Under the pieces are notes generated by a model. It searched no databases. It saw only the letters and a list, made by a program, of their open reading frames with translations, and was not told where the DNA came from. Below, piece after piece: positions 1 through 11,165 of a DNA stretch of 64,000 bases. Each line of letters begins with the position of its first letter. Within the stretch, counting starts at the first letter, position 1. Source of the stretch: Cristatella mucedo (lineage: Eukaryota > Bryozoa > Phylactolaemata > Cristatellidae); assembly GCA_009760855.2 (NCBI GenBank), contig WPIO01000006.1, positions 3,644,501 through 3,708,500 on the forward strand. Reading direction: 5' to 3'. Position numbers and translations under genes: made by a program.

Positions 1-770
1 TCACTTGAGCTAAGAGAAGTCCAACCAAAACAGGTACATCTGTGGCTTAGACCTGAACGGGATGGATTCGACCTGAGGCGATGGAGCCACTAGACTCTTG
101 GTCGAATTGGAAAGACAGCCAGCTAAGTGACACAACAGTCAGCGAATGGGATCAGTGGGCAGCATGCTTGCTTGGGAGTAGAATCAAGCGGATAGATAGT
201 TGATTGTGGACATGAACTGATGCAAAAGGGAAAATTATCACTCTCGTCTGCCGGGAGCGTCTGCTGTCTCATATCGAGCTCGACAGCATCAGCGACAGTG
301 CCAGCAGCAGCAGCAGCATCATCATTAGCATTTCCGTCCTTATCCTTCCAATGCCCACTGTACAAAGTCACAGCTGAGCAGTAATTTAGTTCTCAGCTCC
401 TTCCGCTTTACGATGGCTTGTGACAGATAAGAAAATTAGGCAAACCTGTTTTAGCAAGCAGGAAGACAATTGAGCAGCCGGTCATTACCACCACCTCTGG
501 CTGGTAGCCCTAAAATGTTCAACGGTGGACTCTGTTCCAACGTACATTTGTACGATGCTAGTTAGTGGATTACATCTCTTACATGTAAATTCCATTCAGC
601 CGTCCGTGTTGAAGGATATCGACAGTCAAAAGACTGTGGATGTTACAACAACTTTATTAATGCAGTGACAAGCCTTTAGTAGCTTTCGGAATGCTTGGGG
701 GAGGGGCAATAAAGCATTACCTGATGCGAGAATCCAATCCTCGACCAAAATGGTGAAGTGCAAGCAAGTT
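1..770. other. No recognised gene
   Basis: I see no confident coding exon or named repeat here. A short CAG/CAT-rich stretch lies around 300-330. The first 33 bases are open in frame 1 and end in a good donor-like CAG|GTACAT; this could be the tail of a gene A exon that starts outside the window, but it is too short to support. Confidence 0.5.
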
Positions 771-1266
771 ATGTATACAGAGCAAAGTTCTTACGCTGAC
801 CCACAAGGCCCACCACGGCTTGGCTCCTTCATACCTAGCTGAACTGCTGCATCAGTTTCAGCCTGTTCGCGCCCTCAGGTCCTGTGTGGACAATAAATTA
901 GCTGTCCCATTCCTCCGCTTAAAGACAGTTGGCGACTGAAGCTTTAGCTCTGCAGGTCCTAGACTGTGGAACTCGCTTCCAAAATTCTTACGCAACGACA
1001 ACTACTCTCCAACTGCCGACTATGGCACATCTTTTTCAGCGGTCCTGAACTGCTACTTCTATGCTACTCACTACCTCAACTGCTCTCCTAACGCTGCTAT
1101 GCTTCCCACTTTCTCTTTGTTGCGTGAGACGAAGTCTGTTGGGTACCGAATGCGTACCGAAAGCCGCTTAGGCTGTGAGTGCGCTGTACAAAACTCTCCT
1201 GCGTAACACCCACGTGGTCTTTATGACTTTGTGGAGTTACTGACGGAGATACATTACATTACATTA
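771..1266 (+). mobile_element. LINE-A 3'-end fragment
   Basis: This is a 5'-truncated non-LTR retrotransposon. It carries the C-terminal tail of the reverse-transcriptase ORF (AELLHQFQP and [14 protein letters not shown]-type residues) and the 3' UTR, ending at 1247-1266 in repeated ACATT units. It is closely similar to the ends at 42329-42649 and, reversed, at 53988. The reading frame has a stop where other copies encode the '[17 protein letters not shown]' segment, so it is dead. Truncation at the 5' side is typical of target-primed reverse transcription. Confidence 0.85.
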
Positions 1267-1789
1267 CAAGCTTGAAGGTATTTTTTCGGTGACCCTGATG
1301 GCACAGACTCTTAACAATTCAACTAGCTGTCACGGGCTGGAGGAGGGCTGGGGGGGGGGCTAGATTTGTGACTAGTCATTGCAGTTATGTTGCCTCCTAA
1401 GACTCGATCCTAGAGGGAGAGTCTTAACCTTTGCTAAGCAAATAGTATCCCGAATTATCTTTCCTAAACTCAACAGTTAGTTATTTGCTTTGGTTAGGCT
1501 GGTTCGTGAAAGGTGTCATGGCTTTTTCCTTAGTGGGTCTGCTTGGATTGCTACATTGGCCAGATTGGCCGTCGCTAGATTGGTGAGCCTCTCCTTTTTA
1601 AACCGACATTTCAAGCCAAGGCCAAGGTCAGCACTGCAATTTGCATGCCACACATTTGTCTGGGGGCCACCAGGTCTTAGCCATTGATCGTGCTCGAGTT
1701 GACTTGCTGCTTAGAAGTGATTTGGGTACCGGATTCGAATTCCACGAGCTGCCCATATCGACAGCAGCTTTGTGGGATGAGTGAGCCTG
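1267..1789. other. No recognised feature
   Basis: Non-repetitive sequence with a G-run near 1344-1360. If gene A is spliced as expected, this is the 3' part of the intron before its last exon, interrupted upstream by the LINE-A fragment. Confidence 0.4.
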
Positions 1790-3070
1790 CAGCGTGTCCT
1801 CTCAGCACCGAACGACGGAGAGGGGGAGGGTGGCAGGCGGTGAGAGGGAGGGGGAGGCCCTTCGAGGCAGTGGCGCTTCCCTGTGGAGTCGCCCTCGCTG
1901 GCTCTGCCTGGTGAATTCGAACGAAAGCCGGCGGACGGCCGGCCGTCTGGCCAGCGAGCGGGGCCACCATCGGGCTGGCACTAGCGTGCGGTGCAGCGCA
2001 GCGGCGGCCCATGCCGGCCACACCCGGCAGTCGTTCCTCTGGCGCGTGCGGCCCAATCGCATGGAATCGCATTGCAGCCGGTGCGATCGTTGGAAACGGC
2101 AGCTGTGCAGGCAGCCATAGCGTGCAGACCGAGGAGGAGGGGCCGAGCAAGGAGCTGTCGCTCGAGGAGCTGCAGCATCGCCTGCAGCAGCTCGAGAAGG
2201 AAGCCACCTGCCCGATCTGTCTGACTCAGCGGCGAAACGTCGTCTTCAACTGCGGCCACACCGTGTGCAAGACGTGCGCGCACTCGCTGGCCGAGTGTCA
2301 CCTGTGTCGCGCGAAAGTGGTCGCCCGGTCGGCCTTCTTCATTTGACTCAAGCTCGGCCACCGCACCACCGGCGGCCGCTCTCTGTGGCAGCGGCTACAC
2401 TCGGCGGCTACAGCTACGGATGAGCTCGACGGTGCTCAGGCTGATGGACGGACGGGCAGACGGACAGGCGTGGGCAGTGCTCAGACGACTGCTGCTGCGC
2501 TCGCCTCAGCGGCGCTCACCTAAGCAGTGGTCACTCCTCTCTGGGGACCGGCGTCGGAGCGCTCGCCTATTCGAGGCCACGAGCAAAGATGCTCGTCCGC
2601 ACGGCTGCTGCTGCTGCTGCGACGTTCAAGAACCCGAAACCGACGCCGAAGAGAGCAGCAGCCGCATGCATCTAGGCGACCGGCGTCCCGAGAGCTGCTG
2701 CTTGCCGACCGGCTTACAATCGGTGCCGACGAGCTCTTCCGCCGGCGGCTTGCGAGCGACGAGCCTTGCGAGTGTTGCGCCTCGCAGCGCTTGCAGCAGG
2801 CTTGCTCGGCCGTGGCACTATTCGGCGGCTCCTCGTTAATTCGTTCGTTTCGGGCATCTGTCCTGCCGGCATTACTCGAAGCACGGGCGCCACAGTGCTC
2901 AGGGCCTCCCATGCATGCTTTGGCAGCGCTCGCCAGCCTGCCGCAAGGGCAGCGCTCTGCTGCTGCTGCTCCGGGTGAGCGCCTCTTGCGTGTGACATCC
3001 GGCACCCTGGTCGCCGGCGTCCGAGGCATACTCTTCGATTTACCAAAGCCAGCCAACTTCATGCTTTGAA
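1790..3070. other. GC- and CpG-rich block over the end of gene A
   Basis: Base composition rises sharply compared with both flanks, with dense CpG, CTG/CAG triplet runs and long open frames on both strands (2527-3069 + and 2520-3062 -). Open frames on both strands at once are expected from GC-rich DNA with few stop codons and are not evidence of genes. The block covers the terminal RING exon of gene A and about 700 bases downstream. It could be a GC-rich 3' UTR, or a CpG-island promoter for gene B, which lies downstream on the same strand. Nothing in the sequence decides between these. Confidence 0.5.
1915..2346 (+). CDS. Gene A: terminal exon, MIB-type C-terminal RING finger (partial gene)
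   Basis: Last coding exon of a Mind bomb-family E3 ubiquitin ligase; the rest of gene A lies upstream of the window. The frame is open from 1915 (a TGA occupies 1912-1914) to TGA at 2344-2346. The exact splice acceptor is unresolved, somewhere between 1915 and about 2135. A short acidic, Gln/Leu-rich, coiled-coil-like helix (ELQHRLQQLEKE) precedes a RING of the form CPIC, then CGH, then CxxC, then CxxC, with CPIC encoded at 2209-2220. The protein ends eight residues after the RxKV segment in a hydrophobic tail (SAFFI), as MIB proteins end shortly after their last RING. Spacing and the FNCGHT motif match the RING of gene B. By family knowledge this RING recruits the E2 and transfers ubiquitin to Notch ligands at the plasma membrane. 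It is much GC-richer than gene B's RING exon. Confidence 0.8.
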   Translation: MRTKAGGRPAVWPASGATIGLALACGAAQRRPMPATPGSRSSGACGPIAWNRIAAGAIVGNGSCAGSHSVQTEEEGPSKELSLEELQHRLQQLEKEATCPICLTQRRNVVFNCGHTVCKTCAHSLAECHLCRAKVVARSAFFI

Positions 3071-3270
3071 AGTTCTTTCAAACATGGGAGCCCTGCGGGC
3101 TGATCGAGTGGACGTTGGGTCGAATTTTGGTAGTTTGTTCAACTCTAAGAGGAGAATTGCGTGATGCGTACACATCTGCGCAGTGCAAAACTACTAGCTC
3201 GCAGCAGCAAACCTTCCGGTTATGGCCCTTGCCACCACCAAGCACCCCATGATAAAATTAAAAAACCTAT
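3071..3270. other. No recognised feature
   Basis: Short intergenic stretch between the GC-rich block and a SINE-2 copy. No coding signal is seen. Confidence 0.4.
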
Positions 3271-3402
3271 AATCCATTGATATAGCGCCCCAAGAGAACT
3301 TAATCTCAATTCAGGCACTTCACTTGTACCTCGGGGCTCGAGCCCACGACCTCAGTCAGACCTTGGTCGGGGCGAGCACCTTAACCACTAGACCAAACCA
3401 GA
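3271..3402 (-). mobile_element. SINE-2 copy 1 (tRNA-like head, LINE-B-like tail)
   Basis: Read on the minus strand, this starts with a tRNA-like head. A-box-like TGGTCTAGTGGTTAAGG is the complement of 3379-3395, and the B-box-like palindromic GGGCTCGAGCCCC is the complement of 3334-3346. A short linker follows, then a tail of about 45 nt resembling the 3' end of LINE-B (GAGATTAAGTTCTCT then GGGGCGCTATATCAA). Internal RNA polymerase III promoter boxes plus a borrowed LINE tail define a tRNA-derived SINE mobilised by a partner LINE. Confidence 0.8.
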
Positions 3403-4207
3403 CGACTTGTTACTTCTACCTGCAGTGGCCATGCGATTCCCCATGGCTGCGACCTGTGTCACCTATTCCTGGGCTACGTCCTGTCTATGCACTGGGAGTC
3501 AATGGGCATGTTTCTGCATGTCTCCCATCCTTTTCATTGTAGCTACAAGGAAAACGGATGCTCACTGAGCGTAACACGCAGTGCTCCTAACAATGCGTTT
3601 GTAGAGTGGTCATGTCGCTGACGGTACGGAGTGTCACTGCACAAGTGACATCGCACAAATTCACAATTCCACATTAGAACGCACGCGAATGCTACACAGC
3701 TCCGCAGCTTGAGTCCTCAGTCGTTATTATGTCAGCCGCCAAATTACGTGACATCTCCAACCAGCACCATTTGTCCATCAAGTAGTACGCCTCGGCATGC
3801 CACTGCCTCTGTACCTACGTGAAATGCCTACTCCTCACCGTTTAGCCGTGCCTCTATATATTGCCAAACGTATGAGTCTAATCGATCCTTCAGAGATCGT
3901 GCCTTTAGTTGCGTGCATCTGTAGAGATTGTGCTAGTACACGCTGTGATTCTCCACCCACTCATATAGCATCCTCCGACTTGACCGCGTGCTCTACACTT
4001 GATATTCTGCGGATATCGGGTCACCTTTGCAGGCATAACCCGGGTTTCCTCTGCATGCGTGAGACGCGGGTCAACTTGGGTAGCGTTCTATTGTAAGAAG
4101 AGGGTCGTGCAGTTTTTCTGAACCTCGGAAGACATCGTAGACCCATGACTAGTCCACTTTGCGCACATTGTGGAGAGGTCTGCTAGGCAGGCATCGTTGC
4201 CAGTAAA
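3403..4207. other. No recognised feature
   Basis: Unique-looking intergenic sequence. A 99-codon open frame at 3797-4096 has no recognisable motif and no exon context, so I do not call it. Confidence 0.4.
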
Positions 4208-4387
4208 TAAAATAAATAAATCCTAGCTGATTAAGAAGCCTCTTTTTGTATAGCGACAGAAGAGCCTTTACGGCTATCACCACCGCTTGCAGTGGCGATA
4301 AAGAATCGCCCACTGCAGGAATCGAACCCACGACCTCGGGACCGAGATCGTGAAAGCAACTGCCTTACCTAGTGTGCCATCACGGCT
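4208..4387 (-). mobile_element. SINE-1 copy
   Basis: tRNA-derived SINE on the minus strand. The head reads GCCGTGATGGCACACTAGGT (A-box-like), followed by a B box of form GGGTTCGATTCC, the complement of 4319-4330. The body includes the conserved GGCTCTTCTGTCGC segment, and the end is 'AATCAGCT' followed by a T-rich run. This is one of the best-preserved copies of the family here. Confidence 0.85.
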
Positions 4388-4667
4388 AGTGAAGCAGCCA
4401 CCCGATGATGCCGAACCCGAGTGGCTGCTCCGTCGTGGCCCTGCATCTGTGAGCCAGGAACTGCCAGGTTATCACTGCGTACTTTTCGGCTTTCTTCCGG
4501 ACAGCATTGACCACAGCATCCGAATAGTGGTCAGGTGGGAGCACGTGTCGTTATCGATCACCCGCGAGTCACTGACGTTGTTGAGTTCAGATTTCAAAGT
4601 GTTCCTTGCCGGCAGCGAGAGGCTATAAAGTAATGATCACGACGACAGCCTACAATGATTTGAGAGT
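4388..4667. other. No recognised feature
   Basis: Between two SINE copies. A 92-codon open frame at 4350-4628 begins inside the SINE and has no recognisable motif. Confidence 0.35.
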
Positions 4668-4782
4668 CTTAGTGGCTATCCCTCACTTCCAGCAGAAAAC
4701 TAGGAATCGCTTACTGGAGGGCTCAAAGCCACAACCTGGGTCCTGAAGGATCGCACCTTACACCTAGGTTCTCGTCCCAGCA
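4668..4782 (-). mobile_element. Degenerate SINE-1 copy
   Basis: The minus strand keeps a decayed tRNA-like head and the 'cagtaagcgattcc' segment of SINE-1, but the B box is eroded. The call rests on order and partial similarity to better copies. Confidence 0.5.
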
Positions 4783-5039
4783 GAGCAAATCCACAGAGGG
4801 GTGCTGGTACTGCCTTGATGAGCTGGCCTAGGAATGTGTTAACCTAGTCTATGGTAGACTGCAGCATTGGCCAATAGTGGTTGGGAATGTTGTAGACTCC
4901 TGTTCACAAACGACAGCTAGTTACTTTATAATGCGGTAAAAGTGAACAAAGGGTGCACGAAGCAACTGGCCAACTCTGCTGGATTGGAATGCATTTGCTC
5001 GGTCTACATGAATGGGTCTCCGTCTGCCTTGCATCCTGC

Positions 5040-5340
5040 CATAGTGCAGGTTATTATCGCTAATGAGTTTATATTGGTCCTTCCCAGGCTATGTGAAGTG
5101 CCTAGACAAAGATTTAGTCTTCTTAGTTGGCCATACAAATAAATTGCAACACATCACTATTACCTGTCCTACCCATGCGATGTGGTCATGGTAGAGCGGC
5201 ATACAAATAGCTCTCCATGTTCAAGTTCGTATGTAACTAATACATGAAACTTAGTACAGCACATGTGAAGTGCCCAGAAAGAGATTCAGTTCTCCGAGGG
5301 TAACATGCAAATGAATCATAATAATAATGACAATAATGCG
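5040..5340 (+). mobile_element. Two decayed LINE-B 3' tails
   Basis: Two tail remnants in a row carry the LINE-B signature 'GTGAAGTGCC(T/C)AGA...GA(T/G)TTAGT'. The first is near 5090-5130. The second is near 5265-5340 and ends in ATAATAATAATG. Only the last 80-100 nt of each element remains. Confidence 0.55.
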
Positions 5341-6920
5341 TTTGTATAGTGTGATAATTATACAATGTAATAATTATTACCCTGCCCTCGCTACAAAACC
5401 ACTGATTTAGTGACAGACAGTAGAAAGCAAAAGCAGCCTGGTCATCACAGCCATGCTTCACCCAAGTGATTTTTCATTTCCGAACTCACTCGTGCTTCCT
5501 AAAGTTGCACACGTCAGCATATTCTCTGTCCTAGCCTCGTCTGTTGAAATCGGATCCAGAAGAGGTGCTTCTACCTGCACTGATCTGCTGACTGAAGCAA
5601 CAACCACATTGCTCACTGCCGCTTGAATCTCGTGAGCTTTTGACCCTGTCAGTCCACCAGTACATAAGCAAACTAAGCCATGATCATTTGCCCCAAAATA
5701 TCAATCAAGCAGTACTCACTATAACAACTATTTTACAAGATAATAAACTTACTAAAAGCACGGACTAAGGAGGGGGATAACTCTGCTGGGGGTATTCACA
5801 GCCCAAGCAAAACCGTGAAGCGGCGCTCGCAGGTGTTCGTTGAATCGAATGCTCGTAAATGAGACATGCAGGTTTTTAATCAAAAAGCACGCAAGCCGCG
5901 AGTTAGAACTACCTTAACATCTCATTAAACAATCGCATTAAGTGCGAGACGGACCTTCGAGGTTAGCCAGGCGATACCAAAACGCATCCATTACAATTAT
6001 TACATCAATAAGTAACGATATTCAAACGAGAAAAATCAATTAAGTTTTTACGTAATATTATTCTCGTAATTTCACCTCGCTCAGTCTGATATCCGACGAA
6101 AGAGCATGCCGTTATCTATGTATGAGCAGCAATACCTGCTCAGACTGGAATCCTGGGGAATCCCTCTGATCCGGACAGACCGCGGCTGGTCTCGTAGTCC
6201 GATTGACGGTGCAGCCGTAAACGGCGCGTTTACCACGAGGGGATAGACAGTTGTCAGTACAGCCACAGAAAATTATTGGCAAGTCATGCTGCGCTACCAA
6301 AGTACCCGCTGCCATGTACAGGTGTCCGCTGCGGTCGTCCCACTGGTCGCGTCTCGTAAATTTCATGCGGACGGAGGCAATTGCGAGTGCTGGTCGGCTA
6401 GTTTGGCATGTCATAGCTTGTTTGTCCCTTTGCGCGCGGTCTGGATGAGCCGATTGATTTTATCATTCGTCTAGCTTTTCTTGTTCACTGTCAGTTGAGG
6501 CGCTTCTTGCTACGAAAGCGGTGGTTTCCCTTCGCGTTGGTCCGCGCGAGTTGGTCCGGTTTTCGAGCTCCAATTGCAGCTGTTTCGTGCTTGTACGCAA
6601 ATAATAAGGCAGCACGTGGTGCTCTAAACTAACTGAATGTCTTGCCTTAGGCGCTTCGCTTAGGTTGAAAAGAAACCATGTCGCCTGATTAGTAAAATGC
6701 ACACCAGTCGCAGCCAAGCTTATCGTGGTCAATAAAACTGGACGGAAGGTGGCCAGCTACTGGTCCGGTGAAGCTTGCGACAAGTGAGCTACTTCGCCCA
6801 ACCAACGTGCGATGGAGTAGTAATTTCTTAATTAATTATTTACAGGGCAGCTGGGGCGCCCCTACGAGACCGAGATTACGGCTCATGGTTAACAGGGTCA
6901 GAGTAGCCTAGTGGTGTGCT
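5341..6920. other. No recognised feature
   Basis: About 1.6 kb without a repeat or exon I can name. Short open frames at 6081-6732 on both strands show no family motif. The stretch 6340-6560 is slightly richer in CpG than its flanks. Confidence 0.4.
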
Positions 6921-7430
6921 AATAGTAAGAGTGTGTGCTAGTAGTAGTAACAATAACAATAATAATAACAATAGTGATTATAATAGCAAGGTATTTTTTT
7001 AATGCCCTACAAGAACTAGGCTCTGTCTTGGGAGTTTTTAATATGCTGAAAAGAAAACGGACTGGCCGAGTTAAAAGCCGATGGAATCTGAGCAGTTGTG
7101 GGCTTAGCAACAGTTGATTGGGGCTGACGGTCGGCAGGTCATCGGCCCCCCTTCTGGATTAGAGTGCAACAAACAGGCTCGGGTAGGACACAATTATAGC
7201 AAAATGTGTAATAGTAGTACGCGTGAACACGGAAATGATGATTCGCACGGATAAGGTATATGTAGTGATCAGATGGGTTTTAGTTACGCAATGAAATGTT
7301 ACGATGTCAGCAATCTTCCTTAGCTGAGAGGAAGTCGACTTGACCACGGAGAAAATAATAATAGTACATTGTAATTCTATGCAATTGGTGCATCGGAAGT
7401 GAAGTAACGGTCTCCAAAGGGCCATCCGTC
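6921..7430 (-). mobile_element. Decayed LINE-B-like remnants
   Basis: An AATAACAATA run at 6945-6975 is followed by weak minus-strand LINE-B tail similarity to about 7030. A second patch ends at 7400-7425 with GGTCTCCAAAGGGCC, which echoes the conserved LINE-B 'GGTCTCCAAAGGATTTG' segment. Similarity is low and the boundaries are approximate. Confidence 0.35.
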
Positions 7431-7466
7431 CTCAGCCCGTTTGATTTCATGCATGCATACATACAT

Positions 7467-7589
7467 AATTCATTTGTATAGCGCCCTAAGAGAACCTAAT
7501 CTCCATTTAGGCGCTTCACATATGCCACGGGGCTCGAGCCCATGACCTTGGTCGGGGCGAGAGCACCTTAACCGCTGGGCCAAACCAGC
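7467..7589 (-). mobile_element. SINE-2 copy 2
   Basis: Same layout as the copy at 3271. The B-box palindrome GGGCTCGAGCCCC is the complement of 7529-7541 and the A-box-like segment the complement of 7566-7582. The tail reads GAGATTAGGTTCTCTTAGGG followed by CGCTATACAAATG, matching the LINE-B 3' end. It is a clean copy. Confidence 0.8.
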
Positions 7590-7874
7590 TTGACAAACTT
7601 TTCCAACTATTTCAAACGGTTGCAAAATTTCAAACTGTTAGGGTAAAACTTACGTGTCTCCAGCTGTCTAAGAGATAGCAAAATTTTGAGAACCTAAGCT
7701 TTTGCTGCAATAATCTAGAGGCCTCAGGGCTACAAAAGACTTGCAGTTATTAGAGACAACAATTCAACCACAGTTGTTGAAGTCACTGCGTGCCACTCAA
7801 AGGCTGTTTTTAGAAAGCCTCTGAACAGCCGATCTAGAGCATTCGCTTATATGAATTGGATGAAGGAGCATTTG

Positions 7875-8139
<265 letters not shown>

Positions 8140-8580
8140 ACACCTTAAGAGCACTTAATCTCTTTCCAGGCACTTGGCATTTGCTGAAAAGGAATCTAGA
8201 TGATTTGTTAGAGATAACATGCCCAATTTCAGCATACATAAGCAAGCGAAGGAAAATTCAAATAGACGGAGAAAAGGCTGCGGGAGACAGGTGGGCTGTC
8301 ACTTCTTTTTGAATTTCGTCAAATCAAGGGATGCTGTAATGTCAGTCAGGAGTGAATTATAGGCTTGGGAGTATACAGACTGACGGCATGGTCTCCAAAG
8401 GGTTTGGGGCTGTTAGAAGCACAGCAAACTACTCGAGTCAGAAGAGAGGGTGTTTCGAGGTGACCTCGTTTAAATAGGAACTAAAAATACATCTATGTAT
8501 TACTATACTAACTGGGTCCATGTGATTCGTACCTTGTGTGTTAATGCGTGCTGACACTGCATGCTGACACTGCCTGCTTC
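8140..8580 (-). mobile_element. LINE-B 3' portion with a small inverted piece
   Basis: The minus strand carries the LINE-B tail from 8140 (CTTAAGAGCACTTAATCTCT in + orientation) through the GGTCTCCAAAGGGTTTG segment near 8390-8410. At about 8480-8580 a short + strand LINE-B piece follows ('GGGTCCATGTGATTCGTACC'). The head-to-tail flip suggests an internally inverted insertion or two insertions. Confidence 0.6.
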
Positions 8581-8640
8581 CACTGGCCGGATACAAGCCG
8601 ACATGAATACACGCCACTTCATTGCCGGCACTCAGTCGTT

Positions 8641-10845
8641 GGACAGCCTCTTAAATTCCGCCTACTAAATGTCCTCTCGCTAAAAACCAAGGGGTTATTT
8701 TTCCGCAATCAGGTGGTCTAGGAGAAGCTAGATGCATTTCTGCTTACCGAAACTTAGATGACACCTTGTTCCAGTAGCTTTATATCTGAGACCACACCAC
8801 CCGGGTTCTCATTCTATCAGTCCATGCGTTCACTCGAAAGCTGAATTTCTGCCAGTCGGACCCTAAACAGATTTATAAGACAGTAAACCATTTACTGGCC
8901 AATGCTGAGAGGTATTACTCTCCAGATATTAACGGCTGAGCCGAAAAGTTTTCATCCTTTGCAGAAAAAGTGTGCACATTCGTGACTCCATTAAGCCCCT
9001 CCGACTTAAGCTATTGCGGTTCCACAACCTGTGGTCTTCCTTAAAAGGTTCTCCGAGATTTCTGCATGCGATGCAGCAACCTTAATAAGGTCTAGCAAAA
9101 AGAGCTCGTCTCCTGAAGACCATATACCATCATATCTGTGGTCTTCACTGGCAGACCAACTTAGCCCTGCCATAACCGAGATTTTTAATGCTTCTTTGGG
9201 AAGAGGGGTCGTCCCCAAGTCCTTCAAATCGGCAATCGTTAGACCCATACTTGAAAATCCTGAATTAGATACAGAGGTCCTTGAAAACTATCGCCCAGTT
9301 TTCCTTCTTCCTTTCTTGTCAAAGATTCTTGAAAAATTGCTGCTAAGCAGCTGGTTGAACATATTGAAAAGAATGAAATGTCAGAAACATTTCAATTGAT
9401 GTTCAAGAGGCAGCACTCCACTGAAACTGCTCTCCTCCGTGTTAACAATGACATTCTACGTGGCAACGACTACTGGAATGCCACTGCCCTAGCTCTGCTA
9501 GATCTGTCTGCTGCCTTCGACACCATTGATCACGAGGTTGTGGTTGAACGATTGAGAACAACGATTGGTCTGGCAGACGAGGCACTGGCGTGGTTTAAAT
9601 CGTACTTGTCTGATCGTGTTCAATCCGTGTTTTGTGGGGGTTATTTCTCGCACACGAGACCTGTGGAGTCCCTCAAGGGTCCGTCCATACTCGGTCCCTT
9701 GCTGTTCTTCGTTTATACTCAACCTCTGGGAAAAGTGATTAAGGCCCATGGAATAGGATATTGCTTCTATGCTGACGATACTCAGTTGTATTTGTCATTC
9801 AAACCGTCGGAATCTGCTGCAGCAACTGAGAAACTGAATGCTTGCCTTGCCGACATTCGATGCTGGATGTCGGAAAACTTCTTGAAACTAAATGACGATA
9901 AAACCGAACTGCTGCTCATAGGACACCCTAAACGTGTGGCTGGATTTAAAGGCTTTACTCTTCTAATAGGCGATGCTGTTGTGCGACCATCACCACGTGC
10001 TCGAAATGTAGGTGTTGTTTTCGACAGCTGCCTAACTTTTAAAAGCTTCATTCAGAAGACTGCTTTTACAGCTAGCCATCACGTCCAATCCCTATCCAAG
10101 ATTAGGAGCTGCCTTCCACAGTGGCTAGCAAAAAATTTAACTAGCTCCTCAGTTCTGTCTCGGCTTGATTATTGCAATTCCCTTTTGGCTGGACTACCAA
10201 TGAAAGCAACTAGGCCACTGCAGCTGGCTATAAACGTGGCTGCGAGGCTAGTCTTCAATTCTGAGAGGTTTAAGCAGTTGTCTTCTTTGCTAAAAGAGGT
10301 AGGATGGATGCCGGTTGAGCAACAGATACAGAGCAAAGTTCTTATGCTGACCCACAAGGCCCTCCACGACTTGGCTCCTTTGTACCTAGCTGAACTGCTG
10401 CACCAAGTTCAGCCTGTTCGTGCCATCATATCCTGTGTGGACAATAAATAAGCGGCTCCATTCCTCTGCTTAAAAACTATTGGCGACAGAAGCTTTAGCT
10501 CTGCAGGTCCTAGACCGTGGAACTCGCTTCCATTCCATTCCATGTGATTGTGAACATTCTTACGCACTGACAGCTACTCTCCTGTTGCCGACTATGGCTC
10601 ATCCTTTTCAGCGGTCCTGAGCTGCTACTTCCATGCTACTCAATACCTCAACTGCTCTTCTGACTCTGCTATGCTTCCCACCTTCTCTTTGTTGTGTAAG
10701 ACGAAGTCTGTTGGCTACCGAATGTTTACCGAAAGCCACTTAGGCTGTGAGTGTGCTGTACAAAACTCTCCTGCATTACACCACATAGTTTTAATGGCTT
10801 TTGTGGAGTTACAGACAGAGATATATTACATTGCATTACATAACG
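8641..10845 (+). mobile_element. LINE-A copy with endonuclease remnant and reverse transcriptase (disrupted)
   Basis: This is a CR1/L2-like non-LTR retrotransposon. At 8641-8830 there are remnants of the AP-endonuclease N terminus (LLNVLSLKTKG and LTET) with stops; most of the endonuclease is deleted. RT begins near 9031 and continues in another frame from 9378 to 10451, so at least one frameshift lies near 9345. Motif A is LLDLSAAFDTIDHE (about 9499-9540) and the catalytic box is [13 protein letters not shown] (about 9765-9800). The otherwise conserved GVPQGS motif is altered to ESLKGPS. A stop truncates the C terminus at 10451 and the 3' UTR ends at 10825-10845 in ATTACATT repeats. Not functional by itself. 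Confidence 0.9.
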
Positions 10846-11010
10846 ATATTTTTATGCTGACCATGTGCATGTCACCTCTAACCATGTTATGCTTGTTGTC
10901 TTTGAGCATGCTACCACTAACCATTCGATTATGCTTCCTTTGCAGCACGTGTAAGCTGCCTAGAGTGAGTTCTCCGAGGGTGCTATAAAAATGTATTATT
11001 ATTATGTTTA
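10846..11010 (+). mobile_element. LINE-B 3' tail abutting LINE-A
   Basis: It begins directly after the LINE-A ACATT tail and carries the LINE-B 3' UTR: GACCATGTGCATGTCACC, ACCATTCGATTATGCTTCC, then GCCTAGAGTGAGTTCTCCGA and a TATTATTATTATG end. Only the last 160 nt were inserted or survive. Confidence 0.8.
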
Positions 11011-11039
11011 TTATTAAGCCTGATTGGGAACTATTTCCT

Positions 11040-11165
11040 ATAGGTAAGTCGAAACAGGATACCAAAAAGTGAGTATCAGAACCTTGAAGTTGATACGCTG
11101 CTTGATGAGCGAGCCAGTGCAGCACTATGAGAAGTGGTTTAATGTAGTAATTTCGATGCTCTTCC
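11040..11165 (-). mobile_element. LINE-B RT C-terminal remnant
   Basis: The minus strand matches the LINE-B region encoding 'ADLHWLPVKQRIDFKVL' (plus-strand echo: AAGTTGATACGCTGCTTGA). Boundaries are approximate. Confidence 0.5.

Noticed and set aside
1-33. Possible tail of a gene A ankyrin exon ending CAG|GTACAT
   Set aside because: Only eleven codons are available, with weak resemblance to an ankyrin loop; not enough to call.
2420-3069. Long open frames on both strands (2420-2839, 2527-3069 +; 2520-3062 -)
   Set aside because: Low-complexity Arg/Ser/Ala-rich products in a GC-rich block with few stops; no motif and no exon context.
3797-4096. 99-codon open frame in intergenic DNA
   Set aside because: No recognisable motif, no splice context and composition like its surroundings.
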